Below, piece by piece: positions 8,552-17,512 of a stretch of DNA of 64,000 nt (within the stretch, counting starts at the first letter, position 1; each line of letters opens with the position of its first letter). A model generated the notes under the pieces. It saw only the letters and a program-made list of their open reading frames with translations. It searched no databases and was not told where the DNA came from. Made by a program: the position numbers and the translations under genes. The stretch is from positions 50,636 through 114,635 of the forward strand of contig DATKZS010000109.1 in assembly GCA_035527835.1 (NCBI GenBank). The letters run 5' to 3'. Source of the DNA: DATKZS01 sp035527835 [NCBI: bacterium]. GTDB taxonomy: Bacteria; RBG-13-61-14.

Positions 8552-10027
8552 ATGAAGCAGGAACCAGACATCAATAAGCTGAAGTTTCCGGAACCGGACC
8601 CGGACCTGCTCACGGCCCTGGCCGGGATCGTGGGCGAGAGGCACGTGTCGGGCCGGGCGCTCGACCGCCTGGCCGTGAGCCGCGACTCGTGGCCCCAGGG
8701 ATATTTCTGGATGCGGGAGGGGAGAGCGCCGCTGCTGCCCGCGGCCGTGGCCTGGCCGGGGAGCGAGGACGAGGTCGCGGAGCTGATCATGTGGTGCGCG
8801 ATGAACCGGGTGCCGCTGACGCCGGCGGCGGGCGGGTCGGGCGTGTGCGGGGCCTCCATCCCGGCGCGCGGCGGGATCGTGATGGACTTAAAGCGCATGA
8901 ACCGGCCGCTGGAGCTGAACGAGATCAATCACACGGCGGAGGCCCAGGCCGGGATCATGGGCGAGACTTGGGAGCGGTGGCTCAACCGGCGCGGCTTTTC
9001 GCTGGGCCATTTCCCGTCGTCCATGTACTGCTCGACGCTGGGCGGGTGGCTGGCGTCCCGGAGCGCGGGCCAGCTCTCGTCGAAGTACGGGAAGATCGAG
9101 GACATGGCCTTGAGCCTGTCCGGGGTCCTGGCCGACGGGAGCAAGTTCACGTCGTCCGACTCGCCGAAGAGCGCGGCCGGGCCGGACCTGGACCAGCTCA
9201 TCATCGGGAGCGAGGGCACGCTGGCGGTGATCACGAGCGCGGTGATGGCGGTGCACCGGCTGCCGGAGCGCTCCGCGTTCCGCGGGTTCATGTTCGAGGA
9301 TCTGGAGAGCGGGGTCCGGGCCATGCGCCTCGTCATGCGGGCGGGGCTTGACCCGGCCGTGATGCGCCTCTACGATGAGCTGGACACCAGGTTCCACGCG
9401 AAGAGCCTCGGGGCGGAGGGGCCCGGCTGCCTCCTGGTGGCGGGGTTCGAGGGCCCGGACCACGAGCTTACCCGGGCCAAGGCCGCGAAGGGCTTTTCCA
9501 TCCTGGCCGAGGCGGGCCGCGACCTGGGCCCGGGACCCGGCGAGGCGTGGCTTGGGCGGCGCTACTCGGTGAGCTACAATCAGAGCACGGTGCTCTCGCT
9601 CGGGCACACCATCCTCGACACCTGCGAGGTCGCGGCGGTGTGGTCCAAGATTCCCGGGCTCTACCATGCCGTGCGCGGCGCCATCGCGCCGCACGCGCTG
9701 GTGACCGCGCACATCTCGCACGTCTACTCCGTGGGCGCGGCCATTTATTTCACGTTTGTCGCGGGCTCGGAAGAGCCGCCGGCGGCCGAGGCCTATAAGG
9801 CGGCCTGGAGAGCGGCCATGGAAGCATGTCTTCAGGCGGGCGGGACCATCAGCCACCACCACGGCATCGGCGCGCACAAGGCCCGCTGGATGCGCGCGGA
9901 GCTGGGCCCGGCCCTCGACATCTTTAATGATTTGAAGCTCAGGCTTGATCCGGGCACAATATTAAACCCGGCCAAGATGGGCATCGGCGATACTGAAACG
10001 GAGGACCGAGATGATCAATTTCTTTAA
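8552..10027 (+). CDS. FAD-linked oxidase, alkyl-DHAP synthase/GlcD-like (second copy)
   Basis: 491 residues, a tandem paralogue of the preceding gene. Shared stretches include GLDLGPGP-type loops, MGHFPSSxYCSxxGGW and SHHHGIG (H435-437). The glycine-rich FAD loop TPAAGGSGVCG is near residue 92. It lacks the long insert (about 300-350) present in the first copy. It overlaps the start of the lipoprotein gene by 17 bp, so translation is coupled. Two copies may form a heterodimer or differ in substrate. As in the first copy, the family is clear and the substrate is not. Confidence 0.85.
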   Translation: MKQEPDINKLKFPEPDPDLLTALAGIVGERHVSGRALDRLAVSRDSWPQGYFWMREGRAPLLPAAVAWPGSEDEVAELIMWCAMNRVPLTPAAGGSGVCGASIPARGGIVMDLKRMNRPLELNEINHTAEAQAGIMGETWERWLNRRGFSLGHFPSSMYCSTLGGWLASRSAGQLSSKYGKIEDMALSLSGVLADGSKFTSSDSPKSAAGPDLDQLIIGSEGTLAVITSAVMAVHRLPERSAFRGFMFEDLESGVRAMRLVMRAGLDPAVMRLYDELDTRFHAKSLGAEGPGCLLVAGFEGPDHELTRAKAAKGFSILAEAGRDLGPGPGEAWLGRRYSVSYNQSTVLSLGHTILDTCEVAAVWSKIPGLYHAVRGAIAPHALVTAHISHVYSVGAAIYFTFVAGSEEPPAAEAYKAAWRAAMEACLQAGGTISHHHGIGAHKARWMRAELGPALDIFNDLKLRLDPGTILNPAKMGIGDTETEDRDDQFL

Positions 10028-12542
10028 AAGCGGCGGCAAGTGGAGACCGGCCCGGATCGCGGGCGTCTTGATTCTTCTCATCTGCCTGGCGGGCAGTTGC
10101 ACCGGCCAGGGCTGCAAGGGCTGCACCGCCTGCGAGAGCTGCTCCTCATGCAAGCCTCCCGCCGGCGGACCCGGAGGCGTGACCCAGCCCGGCGTGCTAC
10201 CCGGCGGCACCAGCCAACCCGGCGCCCAGAAACCGGCCTTTGACTGGACCAAGGAGACACGGCCGTCGCCCTACCGGCCCGTGACCGTCCTTTCCTCCGA
10301 CACCGCGCGATACGTCCCCACCGCGGAGCAGCAGGAAGCCGCCAAGAAGTTGCTGCGGGAGATCGAGGCCAAGGGCCAGGGCGAGAACCCGCCCGCCGCT
10401 CCCCTGAACCTCAATGCCCAAGACGTCAAGGGAGTCAGCGTATCTCTGACCTGGACCGACGCCTCCAATAACGAGCAGGAGTTCCAGGTGGACCGCTCGG
10501 AGGGCGGCGGTCCGTTCGTGGCGGTTTTCCGGCTGCCGGCCAATTCGGCTTCGGTCATGGACGGGCCGCTCGCGAAGGGGACTTACTCCTACCGGGTGCG
10601 GGCCGCCAACGATACCGGGGCCTCCGCGTTCGCGGGTCCGGCCGCGGTGACGCTCGCGGGAGCGGACAGCGCGCCGGCCGCTCCGGTGGCGCTGACCGCG
10701 GATGCCGACGCCACGCCCCAGGTCATGCTGCTGTGGGAAGACCAGTCGGACAACGAGGAGTACTTCAAGGTAGAGCGCTCGGAGGGACGGGGCCCATTCG
10801 CAGCCATCGCCACCCTCGGGGTGAACGCCAACTCTTACAACGACCCCATGGTCCAGGACAAGATGACGTACACCTACCGCGTGATCGCCGGGAACAAGGC
10901 CGGCGAGTCCGCCCCCACCAATACCGCGAGCGTCAAGATCAAGGTGGCGGACAAGCCGCCGGCGGCGCCCACCAACCTCCAGGCCGTCACCGGGACTGAC
11001 GGCGGTGTGACCCTGCAATGGGACGACAACTCCGACAACGAGGACCGGTTCGTGGTCGAGCAGAGCACGGCCGACGTCCCCAAGTTCCGCCGCTTCGCGG
11101 AGACCGACCAGGACCAGCCGGCGTTCTCCCTGCAAACGGCCGAGCCCGGAGAAGCCTGGAACTACCAGATCCGCGCCGAGAACGCCGCCGGAACCTCCGA
11201 CCCTTCCAACGTGGTCACGGTTACCGGCAAGGACAAGCCGGTCACCGCCTTTACCATCACGGTTGACCCCTCCGGCAACGTCGCGGTCACCCCCCCGTCG
11301 AACCCGTCGCTGCCGAGCCTCGTGGTGCAAAGCTCGGCGCGGGAGGGCGCCGACATCGTGGCCGAGATCGCGGTCCGCAACAGCGACCCGGAGAACAAGC
11401 TCGAAGAAGTTTATGTCCTGGTCGAGGACAGCGACCAGAGCGGCGTCATGCTGCAGGGTTGCGACCGCGGGCCCGGGAGCTGCGCGCTGGATGAGGGGAT
11501 AGCCTCGGGCTCGCCGGTGGGCTATCAATACGTGGAGGGCGGCTACGACCGGCAGGTGCTGCACGGTGGCGAGATGGAGCATTATCCTTCCCAGCAGGGT
11601 TTAAGCTATGCGGTGCGCAACATCTGGCCGGCCTGCGGGTCGGTGGCCGTGAAGTGGACCTTCAGCGGGGTAACCGCCACCACCCAGCTCGGGGTCAATC
11701 TCTACGGCAACGTCGCGCCGGGGGACTTACGCCGGGGGGATGCGCGCTTTGACCGCAACAAGTTGCTCTTCATGATCGAGCCGTTCGCCCCGGGCCCCGC
11801 GACCGAGCTTTACAAGCCCGGGGCCCTGCCCAACCCTACCTCGCGGCACATCAATTTCCTCAAGCCCGGAGACGTGGTGGCGGTCAACGTGTCGGTCGAG
11901 GCCGCGGACTGGATGGAGAACCAGCCGGAGATCGGACGGCTCGCGGATGAGCCGAACGCCGACTACATCTACTGGCACGACCTAGGCTTCGGCATCACCT
12001 TTGATCCCGCCGTGATCCAGCCCATCTCCAAGAGCGTGGTCATGCCCGACGGCTCCGTCCTGTACAAGGGCATCCAGGACCCCATGACCGCCGCCCATAT
12101 CTTCGACGACGGCTGGAACGCGGAGAACGGCCAGTGGTGCTTCTCTTACATGGTGCCCAACGAAGGCGTGGTCGTGGCCAATTTCTCTTATGCGAGCTTC
12201 GAGATCGGCCAGAACGCGCAGGGCCAGGAAACCTGCGTGCATTGCGGACAGGAAGGGTTCGTGGACGCCAATGGAGTCATCACCGGGCCGGACCCGGAAC
12301 CGGAGGCCACGCTCGGGCTCATTTATTTCCAGGTGGTCGGCCCGCCCGGCTCCGGCACGCCGCTCCGCCTCTTCCCCAGGCCCATGACCTTCGCGATACC
12401 CTACAGCACCAAGGGCACCATCCGCGACTGGCACGACGACCAGGCCCGGGACTGGTCATTGGAAATAAGCACCCAGCTCCCCATGACCGGCTTCTGGCCC
12501 GGCGAATACCAGGCCAATGAGTCGTTTATATGCGTGCAATAA
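10011..12542 (+). CDS. Lipoprotein with Cys ladder and three fibronectin type III domains
   Basis: 843 residues. A basic start, a hydrophobic stretch (17-26) and the lipobox LAGS-C30 mark a signal-peptidase II lipoprotein. Directly after C30 come C35, C38, C41, C44 and C47, one cysteine every third residue. Three FN3 domains follow (about 125-213, 220-310, 315-405), each with W-x-D-x-S-x-N-E-x-x-F-x-V and Y-x-Y-R-V-x-A-x-N. The C-terminal half (420-843) is beta-rich with few cysteines and is not recognised. It is embedded between flavoprotein and Fe-S genes and overlaps the former by 17 bp. An outer-membrane or surface location is likely; the function is unknown. Confidence 0.8.
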   Translation: MINFFKSGGKWRPARIAGVLILLICLAGSCTGQGCKGCTACESCSSCKPPAGGPGGVTQPGVLPGGTSQPGAQKPAFDWTKETRPSPYRPVTVLSSDTARYVPTAEQQEAAKKLLREIEAKGQGENPPAAPLNLNAQDVKGVSVSLTWTDASNNEQEFQVDRSEGGGPFVAVFRLPANSASVMDGPLAKGTYSYRVRAANDTGASAFAGPAAVTLAGADSAPAAPVALTADADATPQVMLLWEDQSDNEEYFKVERSEGRGPFAAIATLGVNANSYNDPMVQDKMTYTYRVIAGNKAGESAPTNTASVKIKVADKPPAAPTNLQAVTGTDGGVTLQWDDNSDNEDRFVVEQSTADVPKFRRFAETDQDQPAFSLQTAEPGEAWNYQIRAENAAGTSDPSNVVTVTGKDKPVTAFTITVDPSGNVAVTPPSNPSLPSLVVQSSAREGADIVAEIAVRNSDPENKLEEVYVLVEDSDQSGVMLQGCDRGPGSCALDEGIASGSPVGYQYVEGGYDRQVLHGGEMEHYPSQQGLSYAVRNIWPACGSVAVKWTFSGVTATTQLGVNLYGNVAPGDLRRGDARFDRNKLLFMIEPFAPGPATELYKPGALPNPTSRHINFLKPGDVVAVNVSVEAADWMENQPEIGRLADEPNADYIYWHDLGFGITFDPAVIQPISKSVVMPDGSVLYKGIQDPMTAAHIFDDGWNAENGQWCFSYMVPNEGVVVANFSYASFEIGQNAQGQETCVHCGQEGFVDANGVITGPDPEPEATLGLIYFQVVGPPGSGTPLRLFPRPMTFAIPYSTKGTIRDWHDDQARDWSLEISTQLPMTGFWPGEYQANESFICVQ

Positions 12543-12564
12543 AAGATTGTAGTGGAGTCGCTTG

Positions 12565-13680
12565 ATGGCCGACTGGCGCACGGGCTTCAGGAAGCAGATC
12601 GAGTACTGCGCCTATTGCCCCAAGCTCTGCCGCTTCGCCTGCCCGGTGGCGCAGGCCGAATGCTCGGAGACCGTCACCCCCACCGCCAAGCAGACCATCC
12701 TCAAGCTGGTGCGCGACGGCGCGCTGCCCTTTGACCGGGAAGTGGGCGAGCTGGTCTACATGTGCTGCGGCTGCCTCATCACCCGGCCCTACTGCGAGCA
12801 CGAGATCGAGGTCTACCCCTGCTTCGAGGCCGCGCGGGCGGAGGCGGTCGAGCGCGGCGTGGCCCCCGAAGCCGCCATGACGTTCGAGAAAAAATGGGCC
12901 CAGCGCGGCAACCCCTTCAACGCCGACCTCGCCGCCGTCCTCGCCCGCCATGTTTCGGAGAAGCATCACGCCAACGGACGGACCGTCCTCTTCACCGGAT
13001 GCTCCACCACCCATCATTTCCCGGACCAGGTAGCGGACATCGCCGCGGTCATGGAGGCCATCGGCCGGGAGTTCAGCGTCTTCACCGGCGACTCGATCTG
13101 CTGCGGGTATCCGCTGCTCACCCTGGGCCATAAGGAGGCTTTTGAGCGGCAGGCCCGGAAGGTCGCCGCCGGCCTCCGCGGCGCCGAGTTGGTGCTCTCG
13201 CCCTGCCCCACCTGCGCGCACATGCTCAAGACACGCTACCGCGAGCTGGGCTTTGCCCTGGACGCACGGGTGATGCACGTTACCGAGTTCGTGGCCGAGA
13301 ACCTCGCCAGGCTGACGGTGCGGAAGCCGGAGCCGCGACCCACCATCTATCATGACCCGTGCCACCTGGGCCGATACCTCGGGGTCTATGACGAGCCGCG
13401 CCGGATCCTGGAGGCCGCGCTGGGCAAGGCGCCGCTCGAGTTCTTCGAGGCCCGCGAGCGCGGGACCTGCTGCGGCGGCGGCGGCGGGCTGCCCGTGGTC
13501 AAGCCCGAGACCGCGCGCAAGATCGCCCATGACAAGGCCGCCACCATCCCCGAGTACGGCGCCCTGCTCCTCGCCACCGCCTGCCCCATGTGCCGCCGGA
13601 TGCTGGGAATGGCCGGCCGCGAGACCAACATCCCGGCCGACGACGTCATCTCCATCCTCCGCCGCTCCCTGGAAACGTGA
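12565..13680 (+). CDS. Fe-S oxidoreductase with two CCG domains (GlcF/LutA/HdrD-like)
   Basis: 371 residues. Cluster-binding cysteines are C15xxC18xxxC22xxxC26P and a CCGC...C group near residue 70. Two CCG domains follow; the second ends in TCCGGGGGLP and CPMCRRM, the noncubane-cluster or heme-partner signature of HdrB/GlcF/GlpC. The start is the ATG 7 nt after a GGAG; a TTG directly before it is possible. It probably passes electrons from the two FAD-linked oxidases to the respiratory chain. The stop codon overlaps the next ATG (TGATG), so the operon continues. Confidence 0.85.
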   Translation: MADWRTGFRKQIEYCAYCPKLCRFACPVAQAECSETVTPTAKQTILKLVRDGALPFDREVGELVYMCCGCLITRPYCEHEIEVYPCFEAARAEAVERGVAPEAAMTFEKKWAQRGNPFNADLAAVLARHVSEKHHANGRTVLFTGCSTTHHFPDQVADIAAVMEAIGREFSVFTGDSICCGYPLLTLGHKEAFERQARKVAAGLRGAELVLSPCPTCAHMLKTRYRELGFALDARVMHVTEFVAENLARLTVRKPEPRPTIYHDPCHLGRYLGVYDEPRRILEAALGKAPLEFFEARERGTCCGGGGGLPVVKPETARKIAHDKAATIPEYGALLLATACPMCRRMLGMAGRETNIPADDVISILRRSLET

Positions 13681-14948
13681 TGCGCGCGAAAAACGCCGGC
13701 CGCCCCGTCATTTACTCCGGAGTCATTCTTGCCGTTTTTTTCTGGGCCGCCTTCCCGCTGATGATCACGGCCCCGCCCGCCAGTGGAGGCGATGACCCGG
13801 CCGCGCCGAAGGCCGCGGCCCATGCCTCCGGCAAGCTCACGCCCCCGGCCCGGCCCTTGCGCGCGGTGCAGGTGATGGAATTCGAGTGCGCGACCTGGGA
13901 CGAAGTGGACAAACGGCTGGACGAGTTCAAGGCCGCCGGCGTCCAGGCCGTCATCCTCAGAGTGTTCCACAATCAGGACGACGGCTATTACCGGATGATC
14001 AATCCGGCCGCGCCGGCCGGGGTCTATTTTCAGACCTCGGCCGCGCCGGTGGTCGCTGACGTGCTCGGCCCGGTCATCCAAATGGCCCACAAAAAAGGAT
14101 TATGGGTCATCGCCTGGATGACCACGCGTTATGCTGATTACGGCCATGAGCGGGAAAGCGCGCTCCCGTGCATGGCCTGGGACTTCGGGAAAAAAGCCGC
14201 GGTCCCGGCGCGCGGCCAATCGCCGCTGTTGCCGGAGGTCCAGGACCGCGTCGCCGCCATCTTCGCGGACCTGGCCCGGTATCCGATTGACGGGGTGCTG
14301 TTGCAGGACGACCTGGTGCTCCGCCACACCGAGGACATGGGCCCCCGCGCGCGCGAGCTCTATAAAAAAGCCACCGGCCGTGACGCCGACCCGGCGCTGT
14401 TTTACCGCAATGTCCATAAAACGGCGGGCGGCAAGTACGCGGTGGGAGGTTACACCGATGCGTTCTACGAATGGAAGCGCTGGCAGAACCGCGAGCTGCT
14501 CCGCTTCGCCGAGCGGCTCCGGCGCACGGTGCAGGCCCTGCGGCCCCATGTCCCTGTCGGCATGAACCTCCATTACGAGGCCCTCACCGACCCCGACCAT
14601 GCCCTGCCCTGGTACGCCCAGAGCCTGGACGCCACCCTGGACTCGGACCTCGACTTTTATTCCCTCATGCTCTACCACCGCCAGATGCAAAAAGAGCTGC
14701 ACTTGTCGAGAAAGGCGGTGTTTGATTTAATAGACGGAGCGCTCACGTCGCTGCTTTCACGGGTGGACTTTCCGCAGCGGGTCTGGGTCAAGGCGCAGAG
14801 CGTGGACTGGGACACGGGGGCCCGGATTCCCGCGGCGGAGCTCACCGAGCTCCTGATCCGCGCGCGCGGACACGGGCCGGTGGGGCTCGTGGTCATCCCC
14901 GCGAAAAAATCGCTGGACCTCGCGGCGCTCAAGGGGATTTACCAATGA
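13680..14948 (+). CDS. PgaB C-terminal-like glycoside hydrolase (GHL13 type), exported
   Basis: 422 residues from the ATG that overlaps the previous TGA; the longer open frame upstream lies inside the Fe-S gene. An N-terminal membrane or signal segment (about 10-30) is followed by a TIM-barrel-like domain: VILRVFHNQDDGYY, PVVADVLGPVIQMAHKKGLWVIAWM and GVLLQDDL (D210-D211). These match the glycoside-hydrolase-like half of PgaB, which cuts deacetylated poly-N-acetylglucosamine. The deacetylase half of PgaB is absent. It probably processes an exported amino-sugar polymer. It overlaps the next gene by 4 bp. Confidence 0.7.
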   Translation: MRAKNAGRPVIYSGVILAVFFWAAFPLMITAPPASGGDDPAAPKAAAHASGKLTPPARPLRAVQVMEFECATWDEVDKRLDEFKAAGVQAVILRVFHNQDDGYYRMINPAAPAGVYFQTSAAPVVADVLGPVIQMAHKKGLWVIAWMTTRYADYGHERESALPCMAWDFGKKAAVPARGQSPLLPEVQDRVAAIFADLARYPIDGVLLQDDLVLRHTEDMGPRARELYKKATGRDADPALFYRNVHKTAGGKYAVGGYTDAFYEWKRWQNRELLRFAERLRRTVQALRPHVPVGMNLHYEALTDPDHALPWYAQSLDATLDSDLDFYSLMLYHRQMQKELHLSRKAVFDLIDGALTSLLSRVDFPQRVWVKAQSVDWDTGARIPAAELTELLIRARGHGPVGLVVIPAKKSLDLAALKGIYQ

Positions 14949-16324
14949 ATGGAGAGGAGTGGAGAGAGGCCATGAATGAAATTTGGGGGCGGGGCCTGAA
15001 ACCGGCCGATGCCGGCGGCGGCAATTACCGGAGGGCCCGCGCGTCTTTCGCCAACGGCATCCTGGTCGCGGCGCTGGCCGCGGCCCTGGTTTTCGCGGCT
15101 TCATGCCGCGAGCCGTCGAAGCCGCAAAATTCCGGCCAGCCGCCGGCCGTGGCGCGGCCTGATGCAACTCAGCCCGGCCCGGCCCAGCCCGCGGCGCCCG
15201 GGCCGCCGCCCGCCCTGGCGCTTCGTCCGCTCCGTGACCACGCCGCGTCCCTGATCCTGATCTATACCACGGGAGTTTCCGGGGAGCTCACGGACTGCGG
15301 CTGCCCGCACCACCCGCGCGGGGGCATGGCCCGCCGCGCCCACTATGCCCTGGGTCTCGAACAAGCGCGGCAGGACGTGGTCCAGGTGGACGGCGGCGAC
15401 GCCTTTTTCCGGTTCATGGGCCCGAGCCCGCATCCTGGCGAGGACATGAAGAAGCAGGCCCGGGCCATCGCGGCGGCCATGGCGCACATGAAGGTGGACG
15501 CGATGAACGTGGGCAAGGCGGACCTGGCCGCCGGCTACGCGTTCCTCAAAAACGAGCTCGAGAAGGGGCAAGGCCATGAGCCGCTCCATCTGGTGTCGGC
15601 CAACCTGGTGCGGTCCGGCACCCGTGAGCCCGCCTTCTCGCCGTATGTGTTGGTCGAGGCCGGCGGCGCCAAGGTCGGCATCTTCGGCCTGTTCGCCGAG
15701 GGGCAGACCGGCGACACCGCGCTCATTGCGCTGGACCCGGTGGAAACCGCCAAGAAAATGATCGCGGAGCTCCGGCCCCGGTGCGACGTGGTGATCGGGC
15801 TGTACGCGGCGGCTTTCGCGGAGGCCGGCCGCATCGCGCAAAGCGCCCCCGGCGCCGACATCGTGGTGGTGGGAGAGCCGCGGGCGACCATGCGCACCAC
15901 GCCCATGGTCATCGGCGACACCATCCTGGCCCAGGCCGGAAACCGGGGCATGTTCCTGGGCCGGATGGACCTGACCCTGAACGCAACGGGAAACAGTTCC
16001 ATGTCCGGGGAGGACCAGGCCAAGATCAAGGCGGAACTCGCGCGGCTCGACGCGCAGAAGACGCTGTTGGAGGGAGAGATCCGGAAAGACCCTTCCATTC
16101 GGGGGTTGTTCACGGAGACGATGCGGAAGATCAACGAGCTTAATCGTAAGCTGGTATCGGCGGGGGCCAAGCTCGATTATAAAAATTCCCTGGTGAGCAT
16201 GGACCTCGCTCTGCCGGAGGACCCGGTGGTGGCCAAGCTCGTGCTCGACGCCGGCGTCAAGCCGCGCACTCCCGCGCCCGCTCCGGCCCCCGCGCCGGCG
16301 GGCGTTGAACCGCCCGCTCCGTAA
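14945..16324 (+). CDS. Metallophosphatase-like (5'-nucleotidase superfamily) lipoprotein
   Basis: 459 residues, with a late hydrophobic stretch (38-50) and lipobox FAAS-C54; a start at 14972 would give a more usual signal length. After a Pro/Ala linker comes a UshA-like calcineurin fold. The first metal site is replaced by a SGELTDCGCPHHPRGGMARR stretch, followed by VQVDGGDAFF and NVGKADL in place of GNHE. It therefore belongs to the CGC-GG-ARR variant group and may have lost ordinary phosphoesterase chemistry. A coiled-coil-like helix (340-400) and a Pro/Ala tail follow. It overlaps the glycoside hydrolase gene by 4 bp. The role is unknown. Confidence 0.7.
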   Translation: MNGEEWREAMNEIWGRGLKPADAGGGNYRRARASFANGILVAALAAALVFAASCREPSKPQNSGQPPAVARPDATQPGPAQPAAPGPPPALALRPLRDHAASLILIYTTGVSGELTDCGCPHHPRGGMARRAHYALGLEQARQDVVQVDGGDAFFRFMGPSPHPGEDMKKQARAIAAAMAHMKVDAMNVGKADLAAGYAFLKNELEKGQGHEPLHLVSANLVRSGTREPAFSPYVLVEAGGAKVGIFGLFAEGQTGDTALIALDPVETAKKMIAELRPRCDVVIGLYAAAFAEAGRIAQSAPGADIVVVGEPRATMRTTPMVIGDTILAQAGNRGMFLGRMDLTLNATGNSSMSGEDQAKIKAELARLDAQKTLLEGEIRKDPSIRGLFTETMRKINELNRKLVSAGAKLDYKNSLVSMDLALPEDPVVAKLVLDAGVKPRTPAPAPAPAPAGVEPPAP

Positions 16325-16377
16325 GATATGATGGGCCGGCGCCGGATACATTCTTAAGCCCAGGGAAGGATTGGCGC

Positions 16378-17364
16378 ATGCCAGCCAACCTCACACCAGA
16401 ATACAAGGAAGCGGAGAGGGCCTACAAGGAGGCCAGGACTCCGGAGGACAAGCTCGCCTGCCTCGAGCACATGCTCGCGGTCATGCCCAAGCACAAGGGC
16501 ACCGAAAAGCTGCAGGCCGACCTCAAAACCAAAATCGCCAAGCTCTCCTCCCAGGACCAGAAGAAGGGAGCGGGCTCGCGCCGCAGCGCCATGTTCAACG
16601 TCTCGCGGGAGGGCGCGGGACAGGTGGTGCTCGCCGGCGCGCCCAACTCCGGCAAGAGCACGCTGCTGGCCTCGCTGACCAATGCCCAGCCCGAGATCGC
16701 TGACTACCCGTACACCACGCTCAAGCCGCAGCCGGGAATGGTCCAGTACCAGAACGTCAAGATCCAGCTCGTGGACCTGCCGCCGCTCGGCAAGGAGTTC
16801 ACCGAAACCTGGGTCCCCGGCGTCATCCGCAATGCCGACCTTGCCCTGCTCATTGCGAACCTCGCCAGCGACGACGTGCTCGACGAGACCGAGTTCGTGC
16901 TGAACCGACTCAAGGAGGGCAAGGTCGAGCTCACGCCGGCGATCACCGAACGCTACCGGCCCGACGGAACCGCCCAGGTCAAGACCCGCATGGTCTGCAC
17001 GCACGCCGACCATCCCGACGCCCCCGCCGTGCTCGAGCTCGTCATCGAGATGTTCGGACGCTTCCCGCACTGGACCGTGAGCGCCGCTGACCCGCAAAGC
17101 CTCACCGCGGCCAAGGAAAATATCTTCACGGCGCTTCAGATCGTCAGGGTCTACACCAAGACGCCCGGCAAGAAGGCCGACCTCTCCGACCCCGTGACCA
17201 TGCCCCTCGGAAGCACCGTCATGGATTTCGCGGTCACCATTCACAAGGACCTCGCCCGCGAGTTGAAATACGCGCGCATCTGGGGTAAAGACAAGTATGA
17301 CGGCATCCGAGTCCCCCGCGACTATAAGCTTCAGGACGAGGACATCGTGGAGCTGCACTCTTGA
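16378..17364 (+). CDS. DRG/Obg-like GTPase with TGS domain
   Basis: 328 residues. A helical N-terminal segment (1-78) precedes the G domain, which has the P-loop GAPNSGKST (87-95), a G2 YPYTTLKP, a G3 VDLPPLG and a G4-like CTHAD. It ends in a TGS domain (about 265-328, MPLGSTVMDFAVTIHKDL). This is the layout of the DRG/YchF-related GTPases that contact ribosomes. The usual NKxD is THAD, which may lower nucleotide specificity. The gene lies between the lipoprotein and the heptad repeat at 17371. It is followed by FHA and PP2C genes. Confidence 0.85.
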   Translation: MPANLTPEYKEAERAYKEARTPEDKLACLEHMLAVMPKHKGTEKLQADLKTKIAKLSSQDQKKGAGSRRSAMFNVSREGAGQVVLAGAPNSGKSTLLASLTNAQPEIADYPYTTLKPQPGMVQYQNVKIQLVDLPPLGKEFTETWVPGVIRNADLALLIANLASDDVLDETEFVLNRLKEGKVELTPAITERYRPDGTAQVKTRMVCTHADHPDAPAVLELVIEMFGRFPHWTVSAADPQSLTAAKENIFTALQIVRVYTKTPGKKADLSDPVTMPLGSTVMDFAVTIHKDLARELKYARIWGKDKYDGIRVPRDYKLQDEDIVELHS

Positions 17365-17370
17365 AGAGAA

Positions 17371-17466
17371 GAGGCTTGTGGCGTGAGGTGTGAGGCTTGG
17401 GGCTTGAGGCCGGAAAGAGGCCGGCCGCTCCTCAAGCCTCAAGCCCCAAGCCTCAAGCCTCAAGCC
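17371..17466. repeat. Inverted heptad repeat (GAGGCTT/GGGGCTT units), intergenic
   Basis: Seven bases after the GTPase stop, 7-nt units (gaggctt, gtggcgt, gaggtgt, gaggctt, ggggctt, gaggccg) are followed by a short loop and then the inverted set (ctcaagc, ctcaagc, cccaagc, ctcaagc, ctcaagc). Bases 17391-17410 and 17436-17455 are perfectly complementary (20 bp). There is no T-run. It uses the same unit as the array at 4582. Confidence 0.9.
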
Positions 17467-17512
17467 ATGATTCAGGTTACGATCGGCTCATTACATGCTG
17501 AAGAGGTGATTA

